From Chlamydia avium 10DC88 (lineage in GTDB: Bacteria; Chlamydiota; Chlamydiia; Chlamydiales; Chlamydiaceae): a DNA stretch of 20,884 nt. The notes under the pieces are model-generated. The model was not told the DNA's origin and did no database searches. It worked only from the letters and a program-made list of their open reading frames with translations. The position numbers were made by a program, and so were the translations under genes. The stretch's first letter is position 1. Every line of letters starts with the position of its first letter. Shown here piece after piece: positions 1-7,226 of this stretch. Where the stretch lies: the NCBI RefSeq assembly GCF_000583875.1, contig NZ_CP006571.1, positions 1,020,287 through 1,041,170 of the forward strand, given 5' to 3'.

Positions 1-1987
1 TACATAACTGTGGATGTAACGTTCCAAATCGTCCTAGCATGTGCTTATGTAAGTAGATTTCTGCTTGTTGATATGGATGAAAATTCTCGTGATGGCTTTC
101 TTGAATTGTATAGGAGGATGAAGGAATACGGAGATGATAGAATAATTTTTCCAGCCACCCTTTTATAGAAAAGAAGGACAGTACATGGTTGCGGGGAATC
201 CAGGAGATATTTTCTGCTTGTCCTGCTAGGATAATACCCAAGTTTTGGGTTTCTTTGTATTGTGTTTTTACTTTCGTATATACGGTTCCTAATTCAAAGG
301 CATGAACATAAGGAGCTTGTCTATTAAGATTTATAGCTGTGCTCTTTAGTAATCCAGGTAGTAGGGAGGTACGCAATACTGTTGCGTATTTAGATCCTTG
401 CAGATTAATAGTATGAGAATCTTCCTGTTGTCTATCTAGAGATGCTGTTTCGGTATCTAAAAGGTCGCAAGTAAAAAATTGTTGTAAACCGGAATGTGCA
501 AGGAAGTCGACAATTTTTCTTTTTAGGGAATAGATGGGAGTGTATACGGGGACGGGTTCACTCTTTTTTATGTCCCAAGGTTCTGTTCGGCATATTTCCT
601 CAACTAAATCAATTTCTTGGTGAATATCGTGGCGGTAAGAGGGGACTTCTACGGTAATGGTTGTTTGTTGTGTTGTAGCGGTAAATCCCAATGCGTTAAG
701 TTTGTTTGTTAGATCTTCTTCAGAGTGTTGAGTGCCTAAGGTTCTTTGAACGGTTTCTTTTCGTAATGACAGTATTTCTCTAGGAGATTCTTTCCCAAGG
801 GTGCGAATAGGTGAGACCTGGACATTAGGGAAAAACTTCTTAATATAGTGGATAGCTGCATATAATGCGGGGAGTACATTGTGAGAGTCTGTGCCTCGTG
901 AAAAACGATAAGCTGCTTCGGAATGTATAGGAAGTTGGGTTTGTGACTTACGGATAGCCTTAGGGCAGAAGTAAGCAGACTCTAAAATAATTTCTGTCGT
1001 GGTATCTTGAAATGAAGATTCTAGGCTTCCCATGACTCCTGCCAGGGCTAAGTGATTATTTTTATCACAGATAACAGGGATGCCTTCAGGGATGAAGATT
1101 TCTTCGTTATTCAATAGCTTAAGAATATGGGGAGAGCTAGCAGCTTGCACTCTAAGAGATTCGCAATCAACAGCCTGTGCGTTATATGCGTGTAGGGGTT
1201 GCCCTAAAGAAAGCATGATATAATTAGTGATGTCTACGACGGCATTTATAGGCTTGTATTTACAAGCTTTGAGTGCATCTTGGATTTCTTGAGAAGAGGG
1301 TTGCGAAGAAACTCCAGAAATTTTTACATAACAAAAGAAGGGACAGATTGTTAGATCATGTTGAGTGTTTTGTTGTACTTGTACTGGTAGGGGAGCAAAG
1401 GAAAAATTTTCAGGAATTGAGAGTGTTGCTGTAGGAGAAACGTGGGCAATTTCTCTAGCGAGTCCTAAAAGTGAGGCGCAATGGCCTAGATTAGGTGTTA
1501 GAGAAAATTCGATAGAGGTATCCGATAAAAGGTTATAGACATCTTCTCCTAGGGGAGTAGTTTTAGGAAATACGAATAAACCTTTTTCTTGTGTTTGTAA
1601 ATGTGGGAAGCCAAGTTCATCAGCTCCGCAGCACATACCTTGGGATTCTTCACCTCGTAATTTCGATTTTTTTATTGTATATAAGTGTCCGTTTTTATCG
1701 TATACTTGAGCTCCTGGAAGTGCTAGAGGGACAATAATTCCTGGTTGGCAGTTGGGTGCTCCGCAAATAATTTGATACTGTGTACTCCCGTCAGATAGTG
1801 TGGCGATAACTAGGTTATTAGCATTAGGATGGGGAGTAGTTGTGAGTATTTTCGCTGTAACAACAGAGGAATGAGTAGTTGTTTCTACTTCGGCTTCTAT
1901 TCCTATACGATCGCAAGCTTCTATGATTTGTTTTAAAGGCAAGGGAGAGGAAAAAAACTTTTGCAGTAAAGATAAAGAAACTCGCAT
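1..1987 (-). CDS. pheT: Phenylalanyl-tRNA synthetase beta subunit, 5' part (runs off left edge)
   Basis: This is the beta subunit of the alpha2-beta2 enzyme that charges tRNA-Phe. The minus-strand frame is open from an ATG at 1987-1985 to the window edge, giving about 662 residues of a protein that is normally near 790. The N-terminus MRVSLSLLQKFF is followed by an EMAP-type tRNA-binding fold at about residues 40-145 (HPNANNLVIATL, IICGAPNC, SKLRGEESQGMCCG). The B3/B4 region carries FSRGTD, and the B5 region carries VPSYRHDIHQEIDLVEEI. The last visible residues, LGRFGTLHPQLC, belong to the core before the C-terminal FDX-ACB domain, which must lie outside the window. I see no clear Shine-Dalgarno sequence before the ATG. 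The gene diverges from the LysM gene. Family assignment is firm; only the missing C-terminus is unseen. Confidence 0.95.
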   Translation of the reverse strand, partial: MRVSLSLLQKFFSSPLPLKQIIEACDRIGIEAEVETTTHSSVVTAKILTTTPHPNANNLVIATLSDGSTQYQIICGAPNCQPGIIVPLALPGAQVYDKNGHLYTIKKSKLRGEESQGMCCGADELGFPHLQTQEKGLFVFPKTTPLGEDVYNLLSDTSIEFSLTPNLGHCASLLGLAREIAHVSPTATLSIPENFSFAPLPVQVQQNTQHDLTICPFFCYVKISGVSSQPSSQEIQDALKACKYKPINAVVDITNYIMLSLGQPLHAYNAQAVDCESLRVQAASSPHILKLLNNEEIFIPEGIPVICDKNNHLALAGVMGSLESSFQDTTTEIILESAYFCPKAIRKSQTQLPIHSEAAYRFSRGTDSHNVLPALYAAIHYIKKFFPNVQVSPIRTLGKESPREILSLRKETVQRTLGTQHSEEDLTNKLNALGFTATTQQTTITVEVPSYRHDIHQEIDLVEEICRTEPWDIKKSEPVPVYTPIYSLKRKIVDFLAHSGLQQFFTCDLLDTETASLDRQQEDSHTINLQGSKYATVLRTSLLPGLLKSTAINLNRQAPYVHAFELGTVYTKVKTQYKETQNLGIILAGQAENISWIPRNHVLSFFSIKGWLEKLFYHLRIPSSSYTIQESHHENFHPYQQAEIYLHKHMLGRFGTLHPQLC

Positions 1988-2034
1988 GGAATATTAACGT
2001 TTTTGTGACACATTTTACGAGGAGAAGTGTATAG

Positions 2035-2050
2035 TGGCAAGTATTTTGTA
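2035..2050 (+). promoter_or_regulatory. Possible sigma-54 (-24/-12) promoter
   Basis: The 16 bases TGGCAAGTATTTTGTA match the sigma-54 consensus TGGCACG-N4-TTGCA except at two places: A for C in the -24 block and T for C in the -12 GC pair. The second mismatch hits a strongly conserved base. The site lies 38 bp before the LysM gene ATG, a plausible spacing. The window also encodes the sigma-54 activator CtcC. This is a by-eye match and no start site is known from the sequence. Confidence 0.3.
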
Positions 2051-2088
2051 CTTGGGAGAAATCTTTGCTTTAGGAGTTGTCTTTTAGC

Positions 2089-3171
2089 ATGTCTGTGCAA
2101 AAAAATACACGCTGGTTGTGGCAAGCACTCATTTTAAGTGCGGGGTTAAATATTGTTTTTTTGCTTTTGTTTTACACCACAATTTTTCGTAAAGATCTTT
2201 ATAAGTTACAGTTATTTTCTGGTCCTTTAGTTGCTAGGAGTTGTCGCGTACAGAAAATTCCTGAAGATTTTTTAGATTATTTATCTGAATCTTCCTTAGA
2301 GGATTTGTATTGTTTATTGGATGAAAATCGTTTGTTTTATGGGCGTCCCATTAAATTATGGGCTTTAAGTGTTGCTATGCATACGTATAATATAGACGTA
2401 GCCAGTGCGCTTTCTCATCCTTTAGTATTTACTGAACTACGTAGCGGAGGAAAAACTTGGTTACTTCCGAATCTGGATGAAAAAGATTATTGTAGTATCC
2501 GGCAATACTTGTCTTGTCAACGGTATCCTTTTACTTCCCAAGGATTATTTTTAACTCTTGCTAAGAATATAGACCATGGTTTGGTGGATGAGGAATGCTT
2601 GTATCATTTTTGCCTTACGGAAGAATTTCTTTATCTCAGGACATTACTTTGTGGTGCTGAGGAGCAGGTGTCTACGATAGCTGCTTTAGCGCATATGGTT
2701 ATACGTAATGGGGAAAAAGTATTTTTTTCTTTATGTGATAAACATAATCGATCAACGGCGATATCAGATCAACAGCGAAGGAAGGTCTTGTGTACCTATG
2801 TAGATTTAGGTGAGCCTCTAGCTGCTCTACTCTTGTTAGTACATGATGAAGATTGGGTAATTCATGAGTTTACTGATGAGGTTTTGCAGTCGTTTGTTTT
2901 TTTGCTTCCTAAGGAATCTCCTTATAGTAAAAAGTTTATTTCCCGATTGTTATCTTCTCCGCGTTGTCATATTTACCAACATCATGAAGCGGTCATTGAT
3001 AAGGACTCTCCAATCAAATATGAAGAGTATGTAGTGAAAGAAGGAGAGTCTTTGTGGTTAATTGCACGGCGTTTTGGCATTACTGTAGAAGAGATTATGC
3101 GTGAGAATCATATGAATCATCATCGGTTGATGCCAGGGACGCGCCTAAAGCTTCCTCTAAAGTCATCGTAG
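2089..3171 (+). CDS. Membrane-anchored LysM-domain protein
   Basis: This is a 360-residue protein of a chlamydial family of unknown exact role, in the position of C. trachomatis CT474. Residues about 10-31 (WLWQALILSAGLNIVFLLLF) form one hydrophobic segment, an uncleaved signal or membrane anchor. Residues about 311-356 form a LysM domain, seen in YVVKEGESLWLIARRFGI and the closing MPGTRLKLPL. LysM domains bind N-acetylglucosamine-containing glycans, so a periplasmic protein touching the scant chlamydial peptidoglycan is a reasonable inference. The middle 270 residues are unrecognised and rich in Cys, Leu and His. ATG at 2089 is chosen over an upstream TTG at 2077 because the only purine-rich site, TAGGAG at 2071-2076, abuts that TTG. 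It sits 12 bases before the ATG, which is long. The 3' end overlaps yidD, on the other strand, by 77 bases. Confidence 0.8.
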   Translation: MSVQKNTRWLWQALILSAGLNIVFLLLFYTTIFRKDLYKLQLFSGPLVARSCRVQKIPEDFLDYLSESSLEDLYCLLDENRLFYGRPIKLWALSVAMHTYNIDVASALSHPLVFTELRSGGKTWLLPNLDEKDYCSIRQYLSCQRYPFTSQGLFLTLAKNIDHGLVDEECLYHFCLTEEFLYLRTLLCGAEEQVSTIAALAHMVIRNGEKVFFSLCDKHNRSTAISDQQRRKVLCTYVDLGEPLAALLLLVHDEDWVIHEFTDEVLQSFVFLLPKESPYSKKFISRLLSSPRCHIYQHHEAVIDKDSPIKYEEYVVKEGESLWLIARRFGITVEEIMRENHMNHHRLMPGTRLKLPLKSS

Positions 3172-3409
3172 GAACTAGATCGATGCCTCCGGGATGCCAA
3201 GGCCCACATTTCCCTACTCTTTTTATGATTAGTAGTAGTCCGCGAATTCCGTGATGTTTTAGTGCTTGTAAAGCGTATTGTGAACATGTGGGGAAAAATC
3301 GACAAGGATAACCTAGTAAAGGAGAAATCGTCCATCTATAGAGATGAATACATCCGCAGAAGAGATATATAGGAAGATTTTTACAAAAATTAAATAACAT
3401 TGAAAACAT
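3095..3409 (-). CDS. yidD: YidD membrane protein insertion efficiency factor
   Basis: This is a small inner-membrane-associated protein thought to help YidC/Sec-dependent insertion of membrane proteins. The 104 residues contain the family core YRWTISPLLGYPCRFFPTCS and, further on, KRVGKCGPWHPGGIDLVP. The conserved Cys, Pro and His-Pro-Gly-Gly signature is intact. The N-terminus is a short amphipathic or hydrophobic stretch. The C-terminal tail of about 25 residues (from TMTLEEAL) is a poorly conserved addition, encoded opposite the 3' end of the LysM gene. The start at 3409 overlaps the preceding RMND1-like gene by 20 bases, which suggests coupled translation. A second ATG at 3400 is an alternative. 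In many bacteria yidD sits with rnpA/rpmH/yidC; here it does not. Confidence 0.93.
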   Translation of the reverse strand: MFSMLFNFCKNLPIYLFCGCIHLYRWTISPLLGYPCRFFPTCSQYALQALKHHGIRGLLLIIKRVGKCGPWHPGGIDLVPTMTLEEALGASLASTDDDSYDSHA

Positions 3410-4184
3410 CTTTAAGTAGGGCTACAGAAACTTCAAGCATGATTAACCAAATGATTGTCCATTCTAGAGCAGAAGAGTGTTGGTGGTTAAGCTGATCATT
3501 TAGAATTTCTAAAACATCACCGAGAATAGTTAGTCGGTGGTTAAGAACATTAATCCTCGCGTTGATATCTAGACAATTTAAAACATCGATATAAATAGGT
3601 TGTGTTTTGGGATGTTCCCAGAAAAAGTCTGGTTCATCGAGGATATCTGAGTGGAGATTCACGGACGCCTTATCTAAAAATAGCTTACCAATTTTTTTAG
3701 CAATTGCTCTGCGTGACATAGAGATTTTGCCTTTAGTTGCTAGATCCTGAGGAAGGCGTTTGGAATCTTCAATTGTTTTATAGATTGTAGCTTCAAATAT
3801 TGTGAGTTTGACAGATTGTGCAAGCCCGAAGGAGATTGCTAGCTTGGTATTTAAGTGTGAGTCCGCGAGGATGAGTCTATCTCTACGAATTTGGAGTTTA
3901 TCTCCGTAGTGGAAGGTGTATCTATCAATTTCGGGCAGTGGGAGGATTTCTGGAGAGGCTGTCACGATGGATTGGAGGATTTTGATTTCTTCGGACTCTT
4001 GCCATCCCCAAAATACAGTAACACCAAATGGGAAGAAAACAGCAATCTTATCACATTTTTCAGGAGTTTCCGAAGAAATGAGTACGTATTCTCTAGAGAG
4101 AATAGTGGGGTAATGGGTTTTCAGTAGATGAGAGAGCACATGTAAATTATATGATGAAGCTGTGCAATGGGCTGTACAACGCAT
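3390..4184 (-). CDS. RMND1/DUF155-family protein
   Basis: This is a 264-residue member of the DUF155 family, which includes mitochondrial RMND1 and the yeast Sif/Mrx10 proteins. Its position matches C. trachomatis CT472. Recognisable blocks are FPFGVTVFWGW (about 51-61), KLAISFGLAQSVKLTIFE (about 112-129), a KIGKLFLDKASVNL block, LDEPDFFWEHP, and INVLNHRLTILGDVLEIL. The end (about 239-258, ALEWTIIWLIMLEVSVAL) is a hydrophobic helix, so the protein is probably a C-terminally tail-anchored inner-membrane protein. Its biochemical role in bacteria is not established to my knowledge; mitochondrial RMND1 supports translation. A weak TAGGA precedes the ATG. It is the first gene of a pair with yidD. 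Confidence 0.85.
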   Translation of the reverse strand: MRCTAHCTASSYNLHVLSHLLKTHYPTILSREYVLISSETPEKCDKIAVFFPFGVTVFWGWQESEEIKILQSIVTASPEILPLPEIDRYTFHYGDKLQIRRDRLILADSHLNTKLAISFGLAQSVKLTIFEATIYKTIEDSKRLPQDLATKGKISMSRRAIAKKIGKLFLDKASVNLHSDILDEPDFFWEHPKTQPIYIDVLNCLDINARINVLNHRLTILGDVLEILNDQLNHQHSSALEWTIIWLIMLEVSVALLKDVFNVI

Positions 4185-4292
4185 GGTTCCTAAATAATGT
4201 GGTGTATAGTTTTAATTTACTGAATTTTTACTCAGTCGGAAACATTTTTTTTCTTGAGCTAAAGGGGAGGCTCTCAGTAAGCTAGTTTTTTT

Positions 4293-4374
4293 GCGAGAGT
4301 GGCGGAATTGGTATACGCGCTATCTTGAGGTGGTAGTGGAGCTTTCCTTAGGGGTTCGAGTCCCCTCTTTCGCA
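4293..4374 (+). tRNA. tRNA-Leu(GAG)
   Basis: The acceptor stem GCGAGAG pairs with CTTTCGC (one G-U). The D arm holds GGCGGAATTGGTA. The anticodon stem CTATC/GGTAG encloses the loop TTGAGGT, giving anticodon GAG, which reads CUC/CUU. A long class II variable arm (around GGAGCTTTCC) and a T arm with TTCGAGT follow. CCA is not encoded; the discriminator base is A. Confidence 0.95.
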
Positions 4375-4498
4375 ATGTGGGTACCGCACCTCTTCTGCTT
4401 GATTTCTTTGTTTTGAATTTTCATATTAAATTTGATTTGAAGTTTGAGGTGTAGGCCTTGAGGTTTTTTTTCTTATTGTATTTTTTTGTTGTTCTTTA

Positions 4499-5047
4499 GT
4501 GCCATTTAATTGTTCTTTATTTTCTGAGCACTACATTTCTGAGGACGAACAATTTCATATAGATCGTTTTAATTTTTCTAGTTCTTTCCCTGATATGGAA
4601 ACGATGGAGATTTATGCACAACGTAAAAAGCGTGTGCATTTCGATGTTTCTGGGGATTTTCCTAGATTAGTGTCAATTGCGTATCATGGTTCTTTTGGAT
4701 TTTTACGTGGGAAATTAACAGGGAATTATCCTGAGTTGACTACATTAGAGTTTTCTTGTTCTTCATGTAAAATGGATTTAGATTTTCGTGGCACATGGTA
4801 TAAAAATACTTTTATTACTATTAATAACGAATCAGAACCTGTGACACTAGTCCTTCCTAGGGATGTAGGAGTCATTGTTCATACTACAGTATCTACGAAA
4901 GGGAAGGTAATAGTAGAAGGGGATCTTGTTAAGCGAGGTCGAGGTATTTGGAAAAAAACCTACTGTAATTCTCTTATTGATTTGTCTCCAGTGACCTTAG
5001 TTTTTAATGTCCATAGCCGATCTGGAGGTGCGATTATTTTACGTTAG
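4499..5047 (+). CDS. Conserved chlamydial hypothetical protein, beta-rich
   Basis: I do not recognise this 182-residue protein beyond its position, which matches C. trachomatis CT471. It has no signal peptide or membrane segment. The second half alternates short hydrophobic strands: [56 protein letters not shown]. This resembles the repetitive beta-structure of LiaF/DUF4097-type C-terminal domains (a VPxDVGV-like turn at LPRDVGV), but the likeness is weak and may be convergent. The start is uncertain. GTG at 4499 has no Shine-Dalgarno sequence, the frame is open upstream to 4448 without a good start, and the next ATG (at residue 32) would lose conserved-looking sequence. It follows tRNA-Leu by 124 bases and ends in a 4-base convergent overlap with recO. 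Confidence 0.65.
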   Translation: MPFNCSLFSEHYISEDEQFHIDRFNFSSSFPDMETMEIYAQRKKRVHFDVSGDFPRLVSIAYHGSFGFLRGKLTGNYPELTTLEFSCSSCKMDLDFRGTWYKNTFITINNESEPVTLVLPRDVGVIVHTTVSTKGKVIVEGDLVKRGRGIWKKTYCNSLIDLSPVTLVFNVHSRSGGAIILR

Positions 5048-5745
5048 TTATTTGTTTGTTTTTTTGGTAACGTGCTTTCAAACATACGGACGATTTTCTC
5101 TGAAAATTCTAAGGGGAAGTTCGATAGATGGAGTAATTCCTGGAAGTGTTTAGCATGTACCAGAGCATGGAGGATTTGTTCTTCTTCATATTCTATAGGT
5201 ATTGCTAGTGGTGGTTTATGCTGATTGCAGAACTTGAGGCCTTGGTATCGGTAGCAATTTGAGGAATGGATTATTTGTTTACATTGGGAACAGTTCGGAG
5301 ATAGGTCTAGACATCCTTCATATTGTAAGAGTTTTAATAGAAAAGTCGCAGCAAACATATTGGGATTTTTGCTTTCTGGTAAGCGATGAAGGAAGTTGAA
5401 TAATAGGGAAAATAGTTTAGGGGAGGGTTTTTCTTGCCATTGGGATACTAAGAGACTTTGAGAAATTTTCCCTGCAGCTTGAAGGTAGGAATAAGTAGTT
5501 TTAATCTCGGTAAAAACATTATATAATTCTGCTGAAACTAATCGGTGCATTTTTGGTGGGGCATAATCTAGAGTGTAGGCACCCAAAGATAGGGGAATCA
5601 AGGCTTCACGAAAAGGACAATGTAAAGTTTGCCCTTGCTTTACGAAGAATGTAAGCAGACCTAGAGGAGAAAAGATAGTCGTTATACAATGTGTTTTTTC
5701 TGAAGGAAGATTTTGCAATACGATTCCGGGTAGGCGAGTATGCAT
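5044..5745 (-). CDS. recO: DNA repair protein RecO
   Basis: RecO works with RecF/RecR to load RecA onto SSB-coated gaps. The 233 residues begin [20 protein letters not shown], the usual OB-fold start of RecO, followed by [19 protein letters not shown] helical middle contains [15 protein letters not shown] cysteine cluster lies at about residues 145-177 (C145, C152, C155, C164, C173, H176), matching the RecO zinc site. The frame extends 50 codons further upstream, but those residues are not RecO-like. ATG at 5745 lies one base after the stop of the preceding gene, so translation is probably coupled by termination-reinitiation. Length is close to the family norm of about 240. It is the last gene of the hpf/nuclease-like/recO cluster. 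Confidence 0.9.
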   Translation of the reverse strand: MHTRLPGIVLQNLPSEKTHCITTIFSPLGLLTFFVKQGQTLHCPFREALIPLSLGAYTLDYAPPKMHRLVSAELYNVFTEIKTTYSYLQAAGKISQSLLVSQWQEKPSPKLFSLLFNFLHRLPESKNPNMFAATFLLKLLQYEGCLDLSPNCSQCKQIIHSSNCYRYQGLKFCNQHKPPLAIPIEYEEEQILHALVHAKHFQELLHLSNFPLEFSEKIVRMFESTLPKKQTNN

Positions 5746-5746
5746 A

Positions 5747-6307
5747 TTATACCGTATGTTTGAGGTGTAAGTAATAAGTAAGGAGCTGTGAATAACTAGG
5801 TAATCCTGGATAAAAATCAAACAAATGTGTTTGTGGATTGAGGAATCCTGTTTTTTGCTTATTGTAACACACGATAGAAAGGCAGGGAGCCCCAATAATA
5901 TAATTGTAGCTTAATAGTTGATTTAGGGTGCGTTGATTGATAGCGTGTGCTTTACATTCTATAAGAAGTAGAGGATGTGGTTTCCCTAGGTTATAGATTT
6001 TTCCCTCAGCATTCGTATAGGTTATGGGGGTGGTAACAAGAAGATCCAGACGACGCTTTTTAGAGTAAAAAGTGTGCTTCTTCTGTAGGAGAGGAGAGAG
6101 AGTAGCCAGTCCTTTTTCTATGATGAATGAGTTCGGGGGGTAATGAAGATCTTTAATGAGGAAGGCAATGAGTTTTTGTCGTACCTCTTCTTCGGGCGTA
6201 GAAACTAAGATTTTATGCCGTAAGGGATCAAAGATTTTCAACGTGGGGGAAGGCTTTTCTCTATGTGATGTGGAATCCTGGGGCGATAATTGGTTCGATG
6301 ATGACAT
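5747..6307 (-). CDS. HsdR N-terminal-like (PD-(D/E)XK) nuclease-fold protein
   Basis: This is a 186-residue stand-alone protein resembling the type I restriction enzyme R-subunit N-terminal domain (HSDR_N_2 type). Visible features in order are an N-terminal helix [16 protein letters not shown] with an acidic residue (E41), the motif RRLDLLV (D88), LLLIECKA (E117 and K119), and [15 protein letters not shown] with the conserved Gln/Tyr-Asn. All PD-(D/E)XK catalytic positions are therefore present, so it may be an active nuclease. No helicase domain and no modification or specificity gene is nearby. It overlaps hpf by 47 bases and is followed one base later by recO, which suggests a repair rather than a restriction role; that is inference. 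The start is uncertain: an ATG at 6358 would add 17 low-complexity residues, and neither start has a clear ribosome binding site. Position matches CT469. Confidence 0.78.
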   Translation of the reverse strand: MSSSNQLSPQDSTSHREKPSPTLKIFDPLRHKILVSTPEEEVRQKLIAFLIKDLHYPPNSFIIEKGLATLSPLLQKKHTFYSKKRRLDLLVTTPITYTNAEGKIYNLGKPHPLLLIECKAHAINQRTLNQLLSYNYIIGAPCLSIVCYNKQKTGFLNPQTHLFDFYPGLPSYSQLLTYYLHLKHTV

Positions 6308-6941
6308 AATTGTCGTTGTTTTGTTTATGGATGAGTTGAATTTTATGCTCTTTTTCATTTAGGAACACCAGGACTTTATCCTGAGAGGAAGCAAATTTCC
6401 GTATTGCCTCTTCTTCAGAGAGAATAGGAAGAGGGACTTTCTTTTTGGATAGGTGTTTTTTCATTGCGTTGGGGATATAACCGTAGCATTTTAATGAATC
6501 CCAGGCATCTAGAGCTGCTATGGGCAGGACATCATCGTATTGATGGTCAGCTTCTTCTAATTGAAGGACATGCTCTTCTTTTTTTGATAACCCTAGGTCA
6601 TGTTTCTTTTTATCAAGGCGTATTTCTTGATACTTATGAGTTAATGTTCGTATTTTTTTAAATGCAGAAATGACCGCACTGTAGGGATTATTGTTATGTG
6701 TTTTTACTTGAAAGGATTCTTTTCCTTTGGAAGCAAGAATATGTACTTCTGTTCCTTGTTTTTCTTTATGTGAAGTTAGAACGACATGGATAGCTGTAAC
6801 AGGAAGCTGACGACTTTTTTCCATGATTAATTGGCGGAGCGGGTAGGAAATATGAAAGGATCTCCCAGTGATTGTTACGTTAACATTGTTATCTTTCTGA
6901 GGGGATGATTTCTTCGGTGATTGTTTGCGAGGATGGCGCAT
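6261..6941 (-). CDS. hpf: Long-form ribosome hibernation promoting factor
   Basis: HPF binds the 30S decoding region and, in its long form, dimerises ribosomes into inactive 100S particles. The N-terminal domain (about 19-112) begins VNVTITGRSFHISYPLRQLI, typical of RaiA/HPF, and has HVVLTSHKEKQGTEVHI. A charged linker follows. The C-terminal domain (about 168-218) has ILSEEEAIRKFASSQDKVLV, then LNEKEHKIQLIHK and NDNYVIIEP, which match the dimerisation domain of long HPF. ATG at 6941 is chosen because AAGGAG sits just before it; upstream ATGs at 7019 and 7082 lack this, and the latter lies inside tRNA-Arg. The basic N-terminal extension (RHPRKQSPKKSSPQK) is unusual. In an organism with a non-dividing elementary body, ribosome storage is a sensible role. 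Confidence 0.88.
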   Translation of the reverse strand: MRHPRKQSPKKSSPQKDNNVNVTITGRSFHISYPLRQLIMEKSRQLPVTAIHVVLTSHKEKQGTEVHILASKGKESFQVKTHNNNPYSAVISAFKKIRTLTHKYQEIRLDKKKHDLGLSKKEEHVLQLEEADHQYDDVLPIAALDAWDSLKCYGYIPNAMKKHLSKKKVPLPILSEEEAIRKFASSQDKVLVFLNEKEHKIQLIHKQNNDNYVIIEPIIAPGFHIT

Positions 6942-7055
6942 ACCTTCTCCTTTAGTAATAAAGGCGTGTAACTTAGAGAAAAATTGGGAAAAGAAAAAGA
7001 AACTTTTCTTAAGAATCATTATAAAGGGGAACCCTTTATTTAGAAAAATGTTTAA

Positions 7056-7129
7056 CGCACCGAAGAGGATTCGAACCTCCAACCACCTGGTCCGAAGCCA
7101 GGTACTCTATCCGGTTGAGCTATCGGTGC
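7056..7129 (-). tRNA. tRNA-Arg(UCG)
   Basis: On the minus strand, the acceptor stem GCACCGA pairs perfectly with TCGGTGC. The D arm is GCTCAACCGGATAGAGT. The anticodon stem CCTGG/CCAGG holds the loop CTTCGGA, so the anticodon is TCG. The T arm is GGAGG-TTCGAAT-CCTCT. The discriminator is G and CCA is not encoded. It lies 114 bases upstream of the hpf start. Confidence 0.95.
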
Positions 7130-7164
7130 TTGAATGCCTTGATTTGAGAAAGGACTGCAGGGGA

Positions 7165-7192
7165 GTTTATCACAATTTTTTCAGGAATTCAA
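7165..7192 (-). promoter_or_regulatory. Candidate sigma-66 promoter for tRNA-Arg
   Basis: On the minus strand a TTGAAT (7192-7187) is followed by an A/T-rich spacer and ATAAAC/GATAAA (7171-7165), spaced 15-16 bases, with TG just before the -10. Transcription would begin about 30 bases before the mature tRNA. The element lies between two arms of an inverted repeat, GGGAGTTT at 7161-7168 and AAACTCCC at 7196-7203. Found by eye. Confidence 0.35.
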
Positions 7193-7226
7193 GAAAAACT
7201 CCCGGTTCGGATTCGTGCGTTGTCTT

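Noticed and set aside
1933..2124. Minus-strand 63-codon frame across the pheT start
   Set aside because: It overlaps the pheT N-terminus in another frame and has no protein-like features. The real pheT frame reaches the window edge.
3891..4127. Plus-strand frames of 78 and 65 codons
   Set aside because: They lie wholly antisense to the RMND1-like gene, which has clear family motifs.
5746..5895. 50-codon N-terminal extension of RecO
   Set aside because: It is antisense-free but lies inside the nuclease-like gene in another frame. RecO homology begins at MHTRLPG (5745).
6942..7082. Longer hpf starting at 7082 or 7019
   Set aside because: The upstream start lies inside tRNA-Arg, and the AAGGAG site is placed for the ATG at 6941.
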